DNA of 64,000 nucleotides from Antilocapra americana (Eukaryota > Chordata > Mammalia > Artiodactyla > Antilocapridae): NCBI GenBank assembly GCA_007570785.1, contig ML661885.1:16229223-16293222 (forward strand), in the 5' to 3' direction. The translations under genes and the position numbers were made by a program. This document shows, piece by piece, positions 35,391 to 47,042 of this stretch. The notes beneath the pieces were generated by a model. It ran no database searches. It was not told where the DNA came from and saw nothing but the letters and a program-made list of their open reading frames with translations. Every line of letters starts with the position of its first letter. The stretch's first letter is position 1.

Positions 35391-35559
35391 ACAATTCTTA
35401 GGACTTCTGGTATGAATTAGAGGTGTGAGCTTAGTTGACACTGTCTCAAAATAACCTATACCAAAAGACTTCACTTGAAGTAATCAACATATTCTATGCA
35501 TATGTGTGTGCAACATACAGGCTCTTATACTTTGAGCCCTGGAGTCTCCTTGCCCTCAC

Positions 35560-35880
35560 AAGCTCAGATGTTGAGGCCCTAGCCCCTAGTGTTATGTTAC
35601 TCGGTGGTGGGGCCTTGGGGAGATACTCTAGCTCACGAGGGGAGACTCTTTTGAGTCTCATGGGCTTAATGTTCTTATAAAAACTGGAAGAGACACCAGA
35701 GTTCTCATCCTCCAGGTTCATGGACTGGAGAAAGGCCATCTGTCAGCCCGGAAGAATCACCTGAACCCAATCGCGTTAGCATCCAGATCCTGGAATTCCA
35801 GCTTCCAGAACTAAGACAAATAAATGTTACGTAAGCCATCACGTGCACGGTATTTTGTTGTAGCAGCCCAAGCCGACTAA
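35560..35880 (+). mobile_element. MaLR/MLT1-like LTR remnant
   Basis: Same class as 28640-28970: ggggccttggggagatactc, taatgttcttataaaaactg, cagcttccagaactaagaca, and the ending tattttgttgtagcagccca. Confidence 0.75.
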
Positions 35881-35884
35881 TACA

Positions 35885-36870
35885 CACGCTTAAATCCGGG
35901 AAGATGAAGCTTGCGAGGCTGTCGCCTGGGTCACTTCCCAAGAGGGCTCTACGTAATACAGTCACCTGTACGATGTATACTTAATATATTCTATGTAAGT
36001 ATGGTCTATATAATGTAGTCACATTCGCTTTTTCCACCCATGACCAGTCACCCCCACAACTGAGAAACATCACTTGAAATAAAAAACGAAATAAGGCATC
36101 TTGATGGAAAGCAAACTGAAGCAGTAGGGGAAAAGAGCCACACACAGAGTTTCCCAATTACCCTTCACCACGTCCAGGTCCCCACCACCTCCTCCGTGAC
36201 CATCCCAAGTCCTGTCTCAGCTTTCCTGGCTCAGAAAGCCTGTTGCATCAGCCCTCTGAAGCCGCGCCATCCCTCAGGGCCGACTCCCATGGCCGAAGCT
36301 CACAAGACTGACGTGTGACACCAGAAGACCAATTCATCAGTCCACAATGAGCGAGGTAAATGTCACAAAGGCCGGGACCAGCACTGATGCCACCAGGGCA
36401 CGCTCTCCCCACTGGCAGACCTCCACGAGAAGCTTGACCAAAATTAGAAGGTTACTGGTGACAGCGGAATCGAGACAGAGGCATGAGATGAATCAAGTAT
36501 CCAATGGCATCAGGCTGAGCGTGCCTGTTGCATCCATTTCCTCACTCGGATGATCTTGCCAATAAAGCCACATACGGCTGGCTACCTCTCCCTGCGTCCT
36601 TCCCCATAACAAGCGTCCTGCCAGTGCAACTACAATACTCCAAGGTTCTGGCCACAGCACTGCTCTCCTCTGGATGGGGTTCGAATGGACACTGCCTATT
36701 TTTGCCTCTGTGACTTATTTTTTTTTAATACTACTTTGGGTGACCAAGTCTTGGTAAGTTCTAATACACTAAATCAGGTTACAAGGAAATCTTGCTGAAC
36801 TACAGACATACTACCTATCACGTATGATCACTTTATACATTCCTGTGCTGTCTCATGGGCTTATTTTAAC
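35885..36870. other. No recognised feature (intron 3)
   Basis: 36150-36560 is comparatively GC-rich and unique-looking. The plus-strand frame at 36347-36553 has no known domain. Confidence 0.35.
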
Positions 36871-36874
36871 ACTC

Positions 36875-36990
36875 GGTTGTTGCTGTTCAGTTGCTAAGTT
36901 GTGTCTGACTCTTTGCTACCCCATGGAGAGCAGCACGCCAGGCCTCCCTGTCCTTCAGCCACTTCCCAGAGTTCGCCCAAGTTCATGTCC
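36875..36990 (-). mobile_element. BovB LINE 3' end fragment
   Basis: Antisense: ttgttgctgttcagttgcta, cttcccagagttcgcccaag. Confidence 0.8.
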
Positions 36991-37084
36991 ATTTAACTCT
37001 CAGAGGGCAACCTTATTTCTAAGTTCTGGGGGTATGACTCACTGCATCACTCTTACTCATGGCAATGTAGGTTTCTGTGTGTGA

Positions 37085-37163
37085 CTGCAATTATCTACAT
37101 ACATGAATTCAATTACACACACGAATGCAATCATCTACATACACGTTCATATACATCTACTTG
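37085..37163 (+). repeat. Imperfect tandem repeat of ~39-bp units
   Basis: tgcaattatctacatacatg and tgcaatcatctacatacacg start two neighbouring units. Short and diverged. Confidence 0.45.
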
Positions 37164-37227
37164 AATGCTTTTGTTTGTTATAACCAAGCACTTTGAATGA
37201 TAAAGCTATCTCATATGACCACATTTT

Positions 37228-37356
37228 AAAATATTTATTTGCCTATGCCAGGTCTTAATTGTGGGATGTGGGATCTAGTTCCTTGACCAGGATCGAACCC
37301 AGGCCGCCTGCATTGGGAGCACAGAGTCTTAACCACTGGACCACCAGGGAAGTCCC
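37228..37356 (-). mobile_element. CHR-type SINE
   Basis: Antisense: gtgggatgtgggatctagtt, ccaggatcgaacccaggccg, actggaccaccagggaagtc. Confidence 0.88.
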
Positions 37357-39698
37357 TTTTCTGTAGTTGTTAATTGCACTGTAGAATAATACAGATTTGA
37401 GCTAAAAAGTGTAAGATTGAATTAAGGCAGGAAACTTCTGAAAATACTGCCAGCTCCTGAAAAGAGGTAATTTACCATGAAAGTTCAAAATATTAGCTAT
37501 GACAGACATCCTTTTTTCCAAGGGTTAATGGCTTCTATGCACGACACATCCATTCCCAACAAAGGAAACATTTGTATCTGGGATATGTAAATGAAAAGCG
37601 CAGTCTGACTCAGAAAAAGTACTTGAAAGCCCTTTCAGAAATGTCTATCCGATTTGATCACCCTGTGAAGAATGCACAGTGGAAAGCATGAGTTTTGCTC
37701 CCTTGAGAAGATCAATAATACTCAGTACAGAAAAGGCTTTCTATACAGTTTCTGAAGGTAGTGTTGGCTGTGGGTCAAAGGGGATCGCTGTCATCCCCCC
37801 TTAGCTCCTGTCTCAAATAGACCCCTTGTCATCTTGTGCTACTCTGATGTATTTATTACTGAGGGACAACTGGCTTGTGTGATGATGTTTTAGCTATGAA
37901 AGGGTGGAATGGCATTTTCCCACAATATTTTCCCCCCTCCTCCAATGTGTTCACGTCACAAAAGGCTTTTAAAAACCTTTTAGTCTGAAAAATTGAGATG
38001 ACCTCCCCTATCGTTTACCTCCTGTTAACACAGACTGGCAATCTCAGCGACCCCATCCCCAGTGGCGTAACAACAGAACTGAGAAATTACCATCTGCAGA
38101 CAAGAGCGAGTTTGTTTGCTTCCACAGCAGCTCAAGGCCAAGGATGCTTCATGAAGCTGCTTTGTCTCCTGACTGCCCAGCTGCTCCCAAGAGCATCACT
38201 CCTGCAAAGGGACAACAGTGTCCCTCCTGGGTGGCTGAACCCCCTTCTTCAGCTCTTACACCCTACAACAAGTAGTTCCCAAGGTGCTTAGGTCCAGGGA
38301 TGTGAGAATTTCCAGAGAAGCATTTATTCCTACCCCGCAAAATGGAAAATTTCCCTTTCCTAATAAAACAAGTATGCATTAAATGATCTCAGTTGACCCA
38401 GAGATGGGACACAAATGAAAATAAAACACAACACAAAGGATGAGCATGAACGAAAACATCTATGGCCACTGGTTTTCTCCCCTGAACTAGTATAGAACTA
38501 GTCACTCTATAGTAACTCAAGCACTTTGCAACCGAACTCAGCCCTGTCCCGAAGCGCTCTCATAAAAACTGAGTCTTATTAACATGGCCTTTTACTGTCC
38601 TCACCCTTTACAGAAAAAAAAAAAAAATCCTGTCCTTTCTTTCTCATTCTCCCATACTATATTACAGTCAATTTTCTAGCTTTTACATGGAAGCTTGCTC
38701 TTCTGTACACTGTGACTTACCTTGTTCACGTAGTCACACGGATGCCCTGCGGGTTCCAGTATTTTATCACCCTCACTGGAACCAAACAGGTATTGGACAT
38801 GTGTGTTGTGCAGGGTGCTAGTTATCCAGCTTGATTAACAGAAACCAATGTGGAAAAACTCTTCAGCAAGAAAACATAAATTTCGATACTTAGAAATTAA
38901 GAATATTTCTTTTAGTCTCTGCCTGGAAATCTGTTGATCCCTTGAATCAACAGGAAGTTGTTTCTAAAACAATGGAGAAACAATAACATGGCAATCGCCA
39001 CCTTTTCCTATAACACATATTAAACATATTCCTATAACATCCTATATGAAAGAAAGGGATGGAAACAGTTTACTAGGAAAGCTCCAAGGAGTGAGTTAAA
39101 CATTTAAATCTACTGTAAACACCTGTTTACTGCTACAGTATAACGTCTGAGAGGCAGATGATCTGGGTTGATTTTGTGTGTGGGTGGTTGTCACTTTCAT
39201 TTCTTCTATCATGACAAACCTTCTCCTCTCAGTCTGTGCAGAGGCAACTGTCTTTAAGTGGTGCATTTCTCTATATCCCAACATTCCTTGGAGGTATATT
39301 AAAAAAAAATAGTTCAGTACGTCCTGGTTTTTTTTTCTTTGCCAATGTGATTGTTACAGGTGTCTGATTTTGGGGTATTTGTTTTAGCACCTGTGATGGA
39401 CCTCAACACACTAACACAATTTCTTAGATGCTTCTTTTAGATTCACATCTTGTTTATGCTATCAGTTGGAAGTTTGCTACTGGGTGGAAGAGGAAAAGGT
39501 GAGGGAGACGCACTGGGGAAGAAACAGCCAGAACTCCAGCACTAACACTCAAGACTTCAGACATGTGTTACTCTAAGCTCCCAATTTTTCTGTAGTCCTG
39601 CTGAAGTTCAGGGGGCACAGATCTTCAGATTATAAAGAAAAGCAGGCGAAAGGAAACCAGAGGCCACGTTCTTAGCCCCCCACCCCTCTCCTGTCTTA
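37357..39698. other. No recognised feature (intron 3)
   Basis: Unique-looking intron down to the exon 3 donor region. The plus-strand frame at 37998-38291 has no recognisable features. Confidence 0.4.
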
Positions 39699-39795
39699 GC
39701 AGGTCCTACCTGCTCCTACCTGCCCCACCCATTGCAGGTCCTACCTGCTCCTACTCCCCGACCCCCGGACCAACAGCATCGCAGGTCCCACCTGG
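39699..39795 (-). promoter_or_regulatory. JPH1: Donor-like tandem repeats downstream of JPH1 exon 3
   Basis: A 21-bp sequence occurs twice without mismatch (39699-39719 and 39734-39754), and a 15-bp relative (39781-39795) spans the true splice donor. On the gene strand the true site reads CAG|GTGGGACCTGC and the copies read CAG|GTAGGACCTGC, so each copy looks like a 5' splice site. A G-rich run lies between them. In the exon 3 frame a TAG stop appears at the edge of the first downstream copy. Confidence 0.6.
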
Positions 39796-39910
39796 CTGGT
39801 AGAAGTCAGGCGACAGCTCTCGGGCCACGGCTCTCGCGATGTCACACTCCTGGCGGGCGGCCAGCGCGGCCTGGTCTGCTGCATCGGCTTTGGCTCTCGC
39901 ATGGGCGGTC
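39792..39910 (-). CDS. JPH1: JPH1 exon 3: end of alanine-rich helix
   Basis: Internal exon of 119 bp: one base completes an arginine codon, then 39 codons, then one base of a split glycine. The translation starts [20 protein letters not shown] and ends [15 protein letters not shown](G). The acceptor is a pyrimidine-rich tract ending GTAG (plus-strand CT at 39911-39912) and the donor is CAG|GTGGGA (plus-strand AC at 39790-39791). The peptide is the end of the alanine-rich helical stretch thought to bridge the gap between plasma membrane and sarcoplasmic reticulum, and the [13 protein letters not shown] junction with exon 4 is conserved in the family. GC content is far higher than in the flanking intron. 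Donor-like copies lie just downstream (see the separate entry at 39699-39795). Confidence 0.96.
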
Positions 39911-40435
39911 CTACGGGAGCACAGAGGGTGGGTCAGCAAGGGCGGCACCCTGGGAATTACCCAGGACCTGCAGTGGTCTACGGGGCAGGGAAGAACTGCT
40001 CATAGCGACCCTGGCCGGATACCTGCCACAGGAAGTTCTGCACTCCTTCTGCTGTGAGATGTCAATGATAAAAAAGGCTGATGAACACCTGTGAGTTGCC
40101 TCGTTCTTTCTTGCAAGGTTGACGAATGTATATGGAAGTCATGCACAGCTTAAAGCAAAACTTACTGTTCAAAACGTACAAGATCAAATCCCCTGTTGAC
40201 TTTGGCCGGGGGTGGAGGGTGGGGCTCTCCTTTTCTGCCCCCCAACCATGGAGAGCAGGACTGGATCATAAGAATTAGTACAGAGCTCATGGATTTCATT
40301 TCTCTGGTAGAGTCAATATAAGGATTTGAGTAAGAAAGATCTGCCCAGTGGAGTGCTAGTAAAGAAGCTCTTGGGGGTAAAAAATAGTAAAACTCTGATC
40401 TGGAGCACCAATTGACTGCTTTTTATAAAAAAAAA
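39911..40435. other. Intron 2 next to the exon 3 acceptor
   Basis: The pyrimidine-rich tract ends at the acceptor. The remainder is unique-looking intron with no other feature. Confidence 0.45.
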
Positions 40436-40437
40436 AA

Positions 40438-40562
40438 ATTTTTTTTTCTTTTTTTGGCCATGCTACACACCATGGGGGATCTGCTCCTTGACCAGAGATC
40501 AAACTGGGGCCCCCTGCACCAGAAGTGAGGAGTCTTAACCACTGGATCATCAGGGAAGTGCC
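40438..40562 (-). mobile_element. CHR-type SINE
   Basis: Antisense: tggccatgctacacaccatg, cttgaccagagatcaaactg, ccactggatcatcagggaag. Confidence 0.85.
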
Positions 40563-41475
40563 AGCACTAGCTGATTTCTGTGGTGTATTGAAGACATGCT
40601 CCCACTACGGTCAGGTCATGCTACCAGTGTGATTTGCTGAATGTGTAGTTGGGAGCCGTGGGCTCCCCTCTGGGTCTGCTGGGACAATGTGCTCAGGAGG
40701 GTTCCAAGAAGTCCATTTAGTTGCTCTTTAAGCACATTTCTTGTGTGAAAACAAAAAAGGAAGGAGAGAAGTGGAGCTGCAGAGGAGGAAAGGGGTCTCT
40801 TTCAGTCTACCATCTTCTCCCTGCCCCGTCTCCTTACCCACTGAAACCACTGCTCTCTCTAGAGGACTACGGCTGGGAGGAAGGAAGCAGGGGTGAAAGT
40901 GGGCCTCCCTATGACAAGACTGACATTTGCCTGTCCAGGAAGAGGGGCTTGGACACTGAGATTGGATCATCCACTTCCGAAGAAGATCTTGTCCAGCTGG
41001 TATTTAGATGACGACCCTTGGCACCTACTTCTTATAATTTTATAAACTTCCTACTTTCTTTTATTAGTGTTAGGCAGGGCTATAATAACTAGTAGTAAAA
41101 GCTTAGGAAGAGTCTAAAAGAGGTGACTGCACTCATTTCAGAGAGAACAGGAGAGGAAATGTTGGGAAAAGGCATTGTGTCCTAGCCGGGGAGGACAGGG
41201 TCTGACCTGTGGACTTGGAGTTAAATGCCAGAGGCCTCATTCTCCAGCTACTTTCTCTAACTCCCTGCTTTCATCCTGTGCTCTCAGGCAGAGACCCATT
41301 TCACTCCTATTTAGGATCTAGCTGAGGTTGGAGGCTTGTTATACTAGAACGTTAAGTGTCATGGAGATTTTCATTTTAGGGATTTTTTTTTCTTAGTTTT
41401 GGTCCTCTACTATATTCCCACTCCTTCAAGTATCACAGCCTTGTTGTGGGGAAGGGGATTGAGTAACTCAATGAT
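40563..41475. other. No recognised feature (intron 2)
   Basis: Intron. The plus-strand frame at 40721-41011 is not supported as an exon. Confidence 0.4.
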
Positions 41476-41477
41476 GC

Positions 41478-43335
41478 TATGAGCCATGCTGGGCAGAGCC
41501 ACCCCAGATGGACAGGTCATAGTGAAGAGTTCTGAAAACATGTGGTCTATTGGAGGAGGAAACGACAACCTACCCCAATATTCTTGCCTGGAGAACACCA
41601 CAGGCATTAGGAAAATGCAAGAAGATATGACACCAGATGATGAGCTTCCAGGCTGTAAAGTGTCCAATTTGCTACAGGGGAAGAGTGGAAGGCAATTACT
41701 AATAGCTTCAGTAAGAATGAATCGGCTGGGCCAAAATGGAAATGACACTCAGCTGTGGATGTATCTGGTGGTGAAAGTGAAGTCCGATGCTGTGAAGAAT
41801 GGTATTGCATAGGAACCTGGAATGGCTGGTCCATGGATCAAGGTAAATTGGACATGGTCAGGCAGGAGATGGCAAAGACTGAACATTGACATCTTAGGAA
41901 TCAGTGAACTAAAATGGACAGGAATGGGCAAATTTAATTCAGATGGCCATTATATCTACTTGTGTGATCAAGAATTCCTTAGAAGAAATGGCTTCAAGCT
42001 AGGCTTCAGCAGTGTGTGAACAGAGAACTTCCAAATGTACAAGTGAAAGTGAAAAGTGAAAGGCTTCCCTGCTAGCTCAGTTGGTAAAGAATTCCCCTGC
42101 AATGTAGGAGACCCCAGTTTGATTCCTGGGTCAGGAAGATCCACTGGAGAAGGGAAAGGCTACTCACTTCAGTATTCTGGCCTACAGAATTCCATGGACT
42201 GTACAGTCTATGGGGTTGCAAAGAGTCAGACATGAAAAATGTACAAGCTAATTTTCAAAGAGGCAGAGGAACCACAGAATTAAACTGCCAACTTTCAATG
42301 GATCATGGAGAAAGCAAAGCAGTTTCAGAAAAAATCTATTTCTGCTTCACTGACTACCCCAAAGGCACTGACTGTGTGGATCACAACAAACTGCAGAAAA
42401 TTCTTCAAGAGATGTGAGTACCACATGACCCTATCTGTCTCCTGAAGAACCTGTAAGCAGGTCAAAAGCCAACAGTGAGAACCAGACAATGGACTAGTTC
42501 AAAATTGGGAAAGAAGTTTGACAAGGCTGTATACTGTCATGTCACCCTGCTTGTTTAACTTATATTCAGAGTATATCATGCAAAATGCCAAGGTGGATGA
42601 ATCACAAGCTGGAATCCAGACTGCCAGAAGAAATATCAACAACCTCAGATATGCAGATGATGCCACTCTAATGGTGGAAAATGAAGAGGAACTAAAGAAC
42701 CTCTTGATGAGGGTGAAAAAGGAGAGTGAAAAAGCTGGCCTAAAACTCAGCATTAAAAAATGAAGATCCTGACATCAGGTCCCATTACTTCATGGCAAAG
42801 AGAAGGAGAAAAAGTGGAAGCAATGACAGATTTTTTTTCTTGGGTTCCAAAATCACTGTGGACCATGACTGCAGTCACAGAATTAAAACACGATTGCTCC
42901 TTGGAAAGAAAGCTATGACAAACTTAGACAGTGTATTAAAAGGCAGATGTGAAGAGGTGGACAATAAAGGAAGCTGAGTGTCAAACTGATGCTTTCAAAC
43001 TGTGATGCTGGAGAAGACTCTTAAGAATCCTATGGACTGTAAGGAGATCAAACCAGTCAATCCTGAATATTCACTGGAAAAACTACTGCTGAGGCTGAAG
43101 CTCCGATATTTTGGCCAACTGATGGGAGGAGCTGACTTATTGGAAAAGACCCTGATGCTGGGAAAGATTGAGGGCAGGAGGAGAAGGGGGTGGCAGAGGA
43201 TGAAGATGGTTACATAGCATCATTGGCTCAATGGACATGAATGTGAACAAACTCCAGGAGACAGTGGAGAACAGAGGAGCCTGTTGTGCTACATGTTCCA
43301 TGGGTTGCAAAGAATTGGGCACAACTTAGAGACTG
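41478..43335 (+). mobile_element. BovB (RTE) LINE, long decayed copy, split by a Bov-tA
   Basis: Sense BovB about 1.65 kb long without the SINE. 41478-42035 covers the 5' region and endonuclease part (peptide DILGISELKWTGMGKFNSDG). After the Bov-tA at 42058-42235 come reverse-transcriptase pieces (IYFCFTDYPKGTDCVDHNKL, then NINNLRYADDATLMVENEEE with the catalytic YADD) and the C-terminal pieces (FLGSKITVDHDCSHRIKTRL, RLKLRYFGQLMGGADLLEKT). Large internal deletions and frameshifts make it inactive. BovB in ruminants is known to have been acquired horizontally from a reptile-associated source. Confidence 0.93.
42058..42235 (+). mobile_element. Bov-tA SINE inserted in BovB
   Basis: Sense copy: aggcttccctgctagctcag, taaagaattcccctgcaatg, tggggttgcaaagagtcaga. 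Confidence 0.9.
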
Positions 43336-43354
43336 AATAATAGCAACACTATAT

Positions 43355-43430
43355 TCCCAAGGCACAGAACACTGCTTGGCACATAGTATTTATTAAGGGA
43401 ATCATTTCATAAATAAAGGAATGAAGGATG
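43355..43430 (+). repeat. MIR/L2 3' end remnant
   Basis: cagaacactgcttggcacat, then agtatttattaaggg: the shared 3' end type of these old repeats. Confidence 0.5.
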
Positions 43431-43479
43431 TTTTCTTAGGAATAGCTGGGTAGTCACTTGAAAATGAATGGATTGACAA

Positions 43480-43862
43480 AACTACACAGACAGTAAGTAG
43501 ATCAGCAGTTTCTACGGGTTCAAGGTGAAAGCAGGTGAGGGACGAACAGTGGATCACAGGGAATATTTAGGGGACTGAAACTATTCTGGATAATCCTCTA
43601 ATGGGGGGGATACATGACATCATGCTCTTGTCATAACCCACCGAACTGTACAAAGAGTGAACCCTAGCATACAGTAAGGGCTTTATAGTTAGTACTAATG
43701 TATCCACATGGGTTCCTCAATTGCATCAAATGTACCCACTACTGCAAGATGTTAATAACAAGGGGAATTGGGTGTGGATGTGGGCAGAGGAGGTATACAG
43801 AAACTCTGTACTTCCTGTTCAATTTTTTCTGTATACTTAAAACTACTCTAAAAAAATAAAGT
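43480..43862 (+). mobile_element. L1 3' UTR fragment (old mammalian type)
   Basis: tgcaagatgttaataacaag, tttctgtatacttaaaacta, then ctctaaaaaaataaag at the tail. Confidence 0.7.
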
Positions 43863-44604
43863 GTATGAATTAAAATTGAATAAATCGAATTCATCAGAAT
43901 TATTATTTATGAATCACAGAGCGTATTTTAGGTGATCTCTGTTGTCAGGGTATGGAGACAAGATCAAGAGAGTTAGAACGTATTCCTAAAAACCCCCAAC
44001 CTCTCAGGAAGCCAACACTGATGAGGCTTTAGTTCTATGTGTTGGGTCTGAAACTCAGTGGATGCCCCCTCTTAGGTTCTTTCAGTTTCTCAGAATCTCC
44101 ACTCTTTTTTCCCCCCAGAATTATTTGCCATTTTATCTGCTATACTTAGCTTGAGCCTAATTATGTCTAGGTACCATAATTAATGAAGCCACAAGAGTAC
44201 AGTTATCCTGCCCTATGATAAAATCTGCTGGCCTTTCAATGATAAACTTACAAAACTCAAGTACTATTTATTCTGACTCAATCACAACCCACTGCCATGG
44301 AGTCAAATAAATGGTGGAAGTATTTCCACCACTTCTGACAGTATGCTAAACTGGAAAACAGACAAACACAGCTTAACCTTTCTGCAAATATATTTTGGAA
44401 GCACTGCATCAGCGAAGCCTTAACCCTTTACTACTTGTTCTTTCCTGTGAGACCAGACAACGGTGTGTGGGGGGTACTTTTCTGCCAAGTGCCCCTCCCT
44501 GGCACGACTGCCACGATGGTCAAAACCAAAGTCAAGCCTGAAACCAGGTGTGTGCCCAGGAGAGTCTTGAAATCCTGGACCTGATAACAAGAAATGGAAG
44601 AGAG
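43863..44604. other. No recognised feature (intron 2)
   Basis: AT-rich intron, no gene. Confidence 0.35.
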
Positions 44605-44605
44605 G

Positions 44606-44880
44606 GACTTCCCTGGTGGTCCAGGGGTTAGGAATCCACCTGCCAATGCAGGGGACACGGGTTCAATCCCTGGTCTGGGAAGATCCTACATGCCATCAAC
44701 AACTAAGCCCATGCATCACAACTACCGTGTGCCTGGAGCCCATGCTCTGCAATGAGAGAAGCCACTGCACATTGCACCATAACGAAGGACAGCCCCCACC
44801 CAATCACAACTAGAGAAAGCCCACACACAGCAACCAAGACCCAGTTTAGCCAAAAATACATAAATAAATAATCTTTAAAA
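44606..44880 (+). mobile_element. CHR-2-type SINE (long form)
   Basis: Sense copy: gggacttccctggtggtcca, cacgggttcaatccctggtc, ctagagaaagcccacacaca, then an A-rich tail. Confidence 0.9.
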
Positions 44881-45605
44881 AGTAGTAGAAAAGAACAGAA
44901 AGTTATCTGAGTTTGCTGTCATCAAAAGCGCTATGGGGTTGGGCCATTGATACGTCTTGATTTTGTCCCGGGGAAAAATCTGGGCTTGACCCTGGTTCAT
45001 GTGATTCATGTGTTCCAATCCCAGGCTCAGTTCTCGAGCAACACAAGATCCTTTCAGTCAGTAAGACACACCAAAATGCCATTGTTCGTGGGTCAGTGCT
45101 GGGGAGGTGGTGGTGGGAGAGTAGGTAGAAACTACTCCAAGTGGATCCCTGGCTGCTCCCAGGTGGCTGGTCACGTGGAACATATACACATAAAGAAGGA
45201 GCATGCACGTATGCCCAAGAAGCTTTTGCTTACTCCAAAGACTGCCGACACCCATCAATCTTCAGACCCTCAGGAGTTTCCTAATGCCATCATCATCATC
45301 TATACTTTTTCATATCAAATGCAGCAAAAAATAAGGGGAAAACACCATCTCTCAGCTGCTGACTTTCTTTTAGGCCCCTACTTTTACCAATAAACCAGTT
45401 TTAACATGTAGAGAGTTACTATTTTGGGGTGAAGAGCTAAGGAGAGTTCTGGGTTACTGGCTAAATTGGTACAGCAGGTAAGTGACCCTCACCCAGACAT
45501 AAGCTCTGCAAAGGTCATTTGTGAACAGCCCAAACAGTAACAGTGGAAGTTCTGAATGTCAGGCATCGTTGTACTCAAACCTTACAACTTGCTGCTTTCC
45601 AACCA
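44881..45605. other. No recognised feature (intron 2)
   Basis: The plus-strand frame at 44947-45393 (148 codons) has no recognised domain and no splice or codon evidence. Confidence 0.4.
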
Positions 45606-45607
45606 GC

Positions 45608-45795
45608 AGTAGTGTTAGTTGCTCAGTCGTGTCCGACTCTCAGTGACTCCATGGATCACAGCCAACTGGGCTCATAAAATTCTTCAGGCAATACTGGAGC
45701 GGCTTGCCATTTCTTTCTCCAGGGGATCTTCAAGGATAGAACCTGAGTCTCCTGCACTGCAGGTGGATTCTTTACCATCTCAGCCACCAGGAATG
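45608..45795 (-). mobile_element. Bov-tA SINE
   Basis: Antisense: tagttgctcagtcgtgtccg, tctccaggggatcttcaagg, atctcagccaccagg. Confidence 0.9.
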
Positions 45796-46345
45796 TGATG
45801 AGACATTTTCTTTAGAGACTAAAATACATGTTTCATGAACTCTCAAGTCGCCTTACTCAGAACAAAACAATCTGGCTTTCTCAGTTTTTCTTAAACATTA
45901 TAATGTTTTTACAAAAAAAAAAAGCACATAAACAATACATGGAACATGCCCAGCACATGTACATACTACTACTAAGGTACATGCATGTCCCTTAGACAAC
46001 TGTTACAACTTCTTTCCATCTTTTATACACCTATTCACTGACGTAGCAGATAAAGATTTTAATCTAGAATGAACCAGGATTTGGCTAAAGGTAAAACTGT
46101 ATACAGTACTTATAATTTTCTATTTCTGTTTATATCTTCTTCCCAACAATAAACTGCTTTGGAAAAAAATGCTGATTTTGATGTGTCTTAAAATTTGTTA
46201 TGTTCAAAATGAAGTTTCCTGATCTGACTCTGAAAATTTGATGGCAGAGGCTGTCATTTGATTGGTTCAGGAGCTACACATGTAATCTGCTTTGATTTCC
46301 ACATACTTACAGAAAATTATTAGCAATATTTAAAAACCAGAGTAA
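45796..46345. other. No recognised feature (intron 2)
   Basis: AT-rich intron with an A run at about 45911-45922. Confidence 0.35.
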
Positions 46346-46349
46346 TCTG

Positions 46350-46666
46350 AGGGACTTCTCTGGTGGCCCAGTGGTTAGGAATCCACCTACCAGTGCAGGA
46401 GACAGGGGTTCAATCCCTGGTCTGGGAACTAAGATCCACATGCCATGGGGCAACTAAGCCTGTGCGCTGCAGCTACTGAGCCCACACACCCTAGAGTCCA
46501 AGCCCCGCAACACGAGGAGCCGCTGCAATGAGAAGCCTGCGCGCCGCTACTAGTGAGCAGCCACCGCTCGCCACAACTAGAGAAAGCCTGCAGCAATGAA
46601 GACCCTGTGCACCTCAACGAAGACCCAGTACAGCCAAAATTTTTTTAAATGTTAAAAAAAAAAAAG
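46350..46666 (+). mobile_element. CHR-2-type SINE (long form)
   Basis: Sense copy: gggacttctctggtggccca, gggttcaatccctggtctgg, caacactgag-like body with gagccgctgcaatgagaagc, and a poly(A) tail at about 46653. Confidence 0.9.
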
Positions 46667-47040
46667 CAATTGTTCGTAAGACTCTGGCTTTTACTTATCC
46701 ACAACTCTCTTTTTCCAGCTGCTCAAGCCTGGACCCTCTAAGTCACCCCTGTCACTTCCCTTTCTCTCACGGGTCACAATCCAAGGTCAGCAAAGACCGC
46801 TGGCAGGACCTTCAACACACGCCTGACCCCACCACGTCAACTTCTTGTCATTGCTCCTGGCTGGGTCACATCTCACCGGTTCCTGCAAAGGCAGAATTGA
46901 TCTCCCTATGTCTGTCTGTGCAGTCCACCATTCCACTTCCCTTTTGGTTCCCTTGAAACTGCCTGACAACCACCACCAGTCTTTCCTGGGTTATGGCATC
47001 ACGTGCAAGAAAATGCCAACAAATGACCTGTTAGCTTTCC
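46667..47040. other. No recognised feature (intron 2)
   Basis: Intron, no gene or nameable repeat. Confidence 0.35.
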
Positions 47041-47042
47041 TT

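Larger units (their letters stand above)
29904..39791 (-). other. JPH1: JPH1 intron 3
   Basis: Complete intron of 9,888 bp, GTGGGA donor and CCCCAG acceptor on the minus strand. It holds L1, SINE, CHR, MIR and MaLR-like fragments and a hairpin-forming inverted duplication at 31310-31438. Confidence 0.93.

Noticed and set aside
42518..43217. Open frames with reverse-transcriptase-like peptides taken as a gene
   Set aside because: They are pieces of a decayed BovB LINE with frameshifts and deletions, not a host gene.
44947..45393. 148-codon plus-strand frame in intron 2
   Set aside because: No recognisable domain, splice sites or codon bias; the length is within chance expectation.
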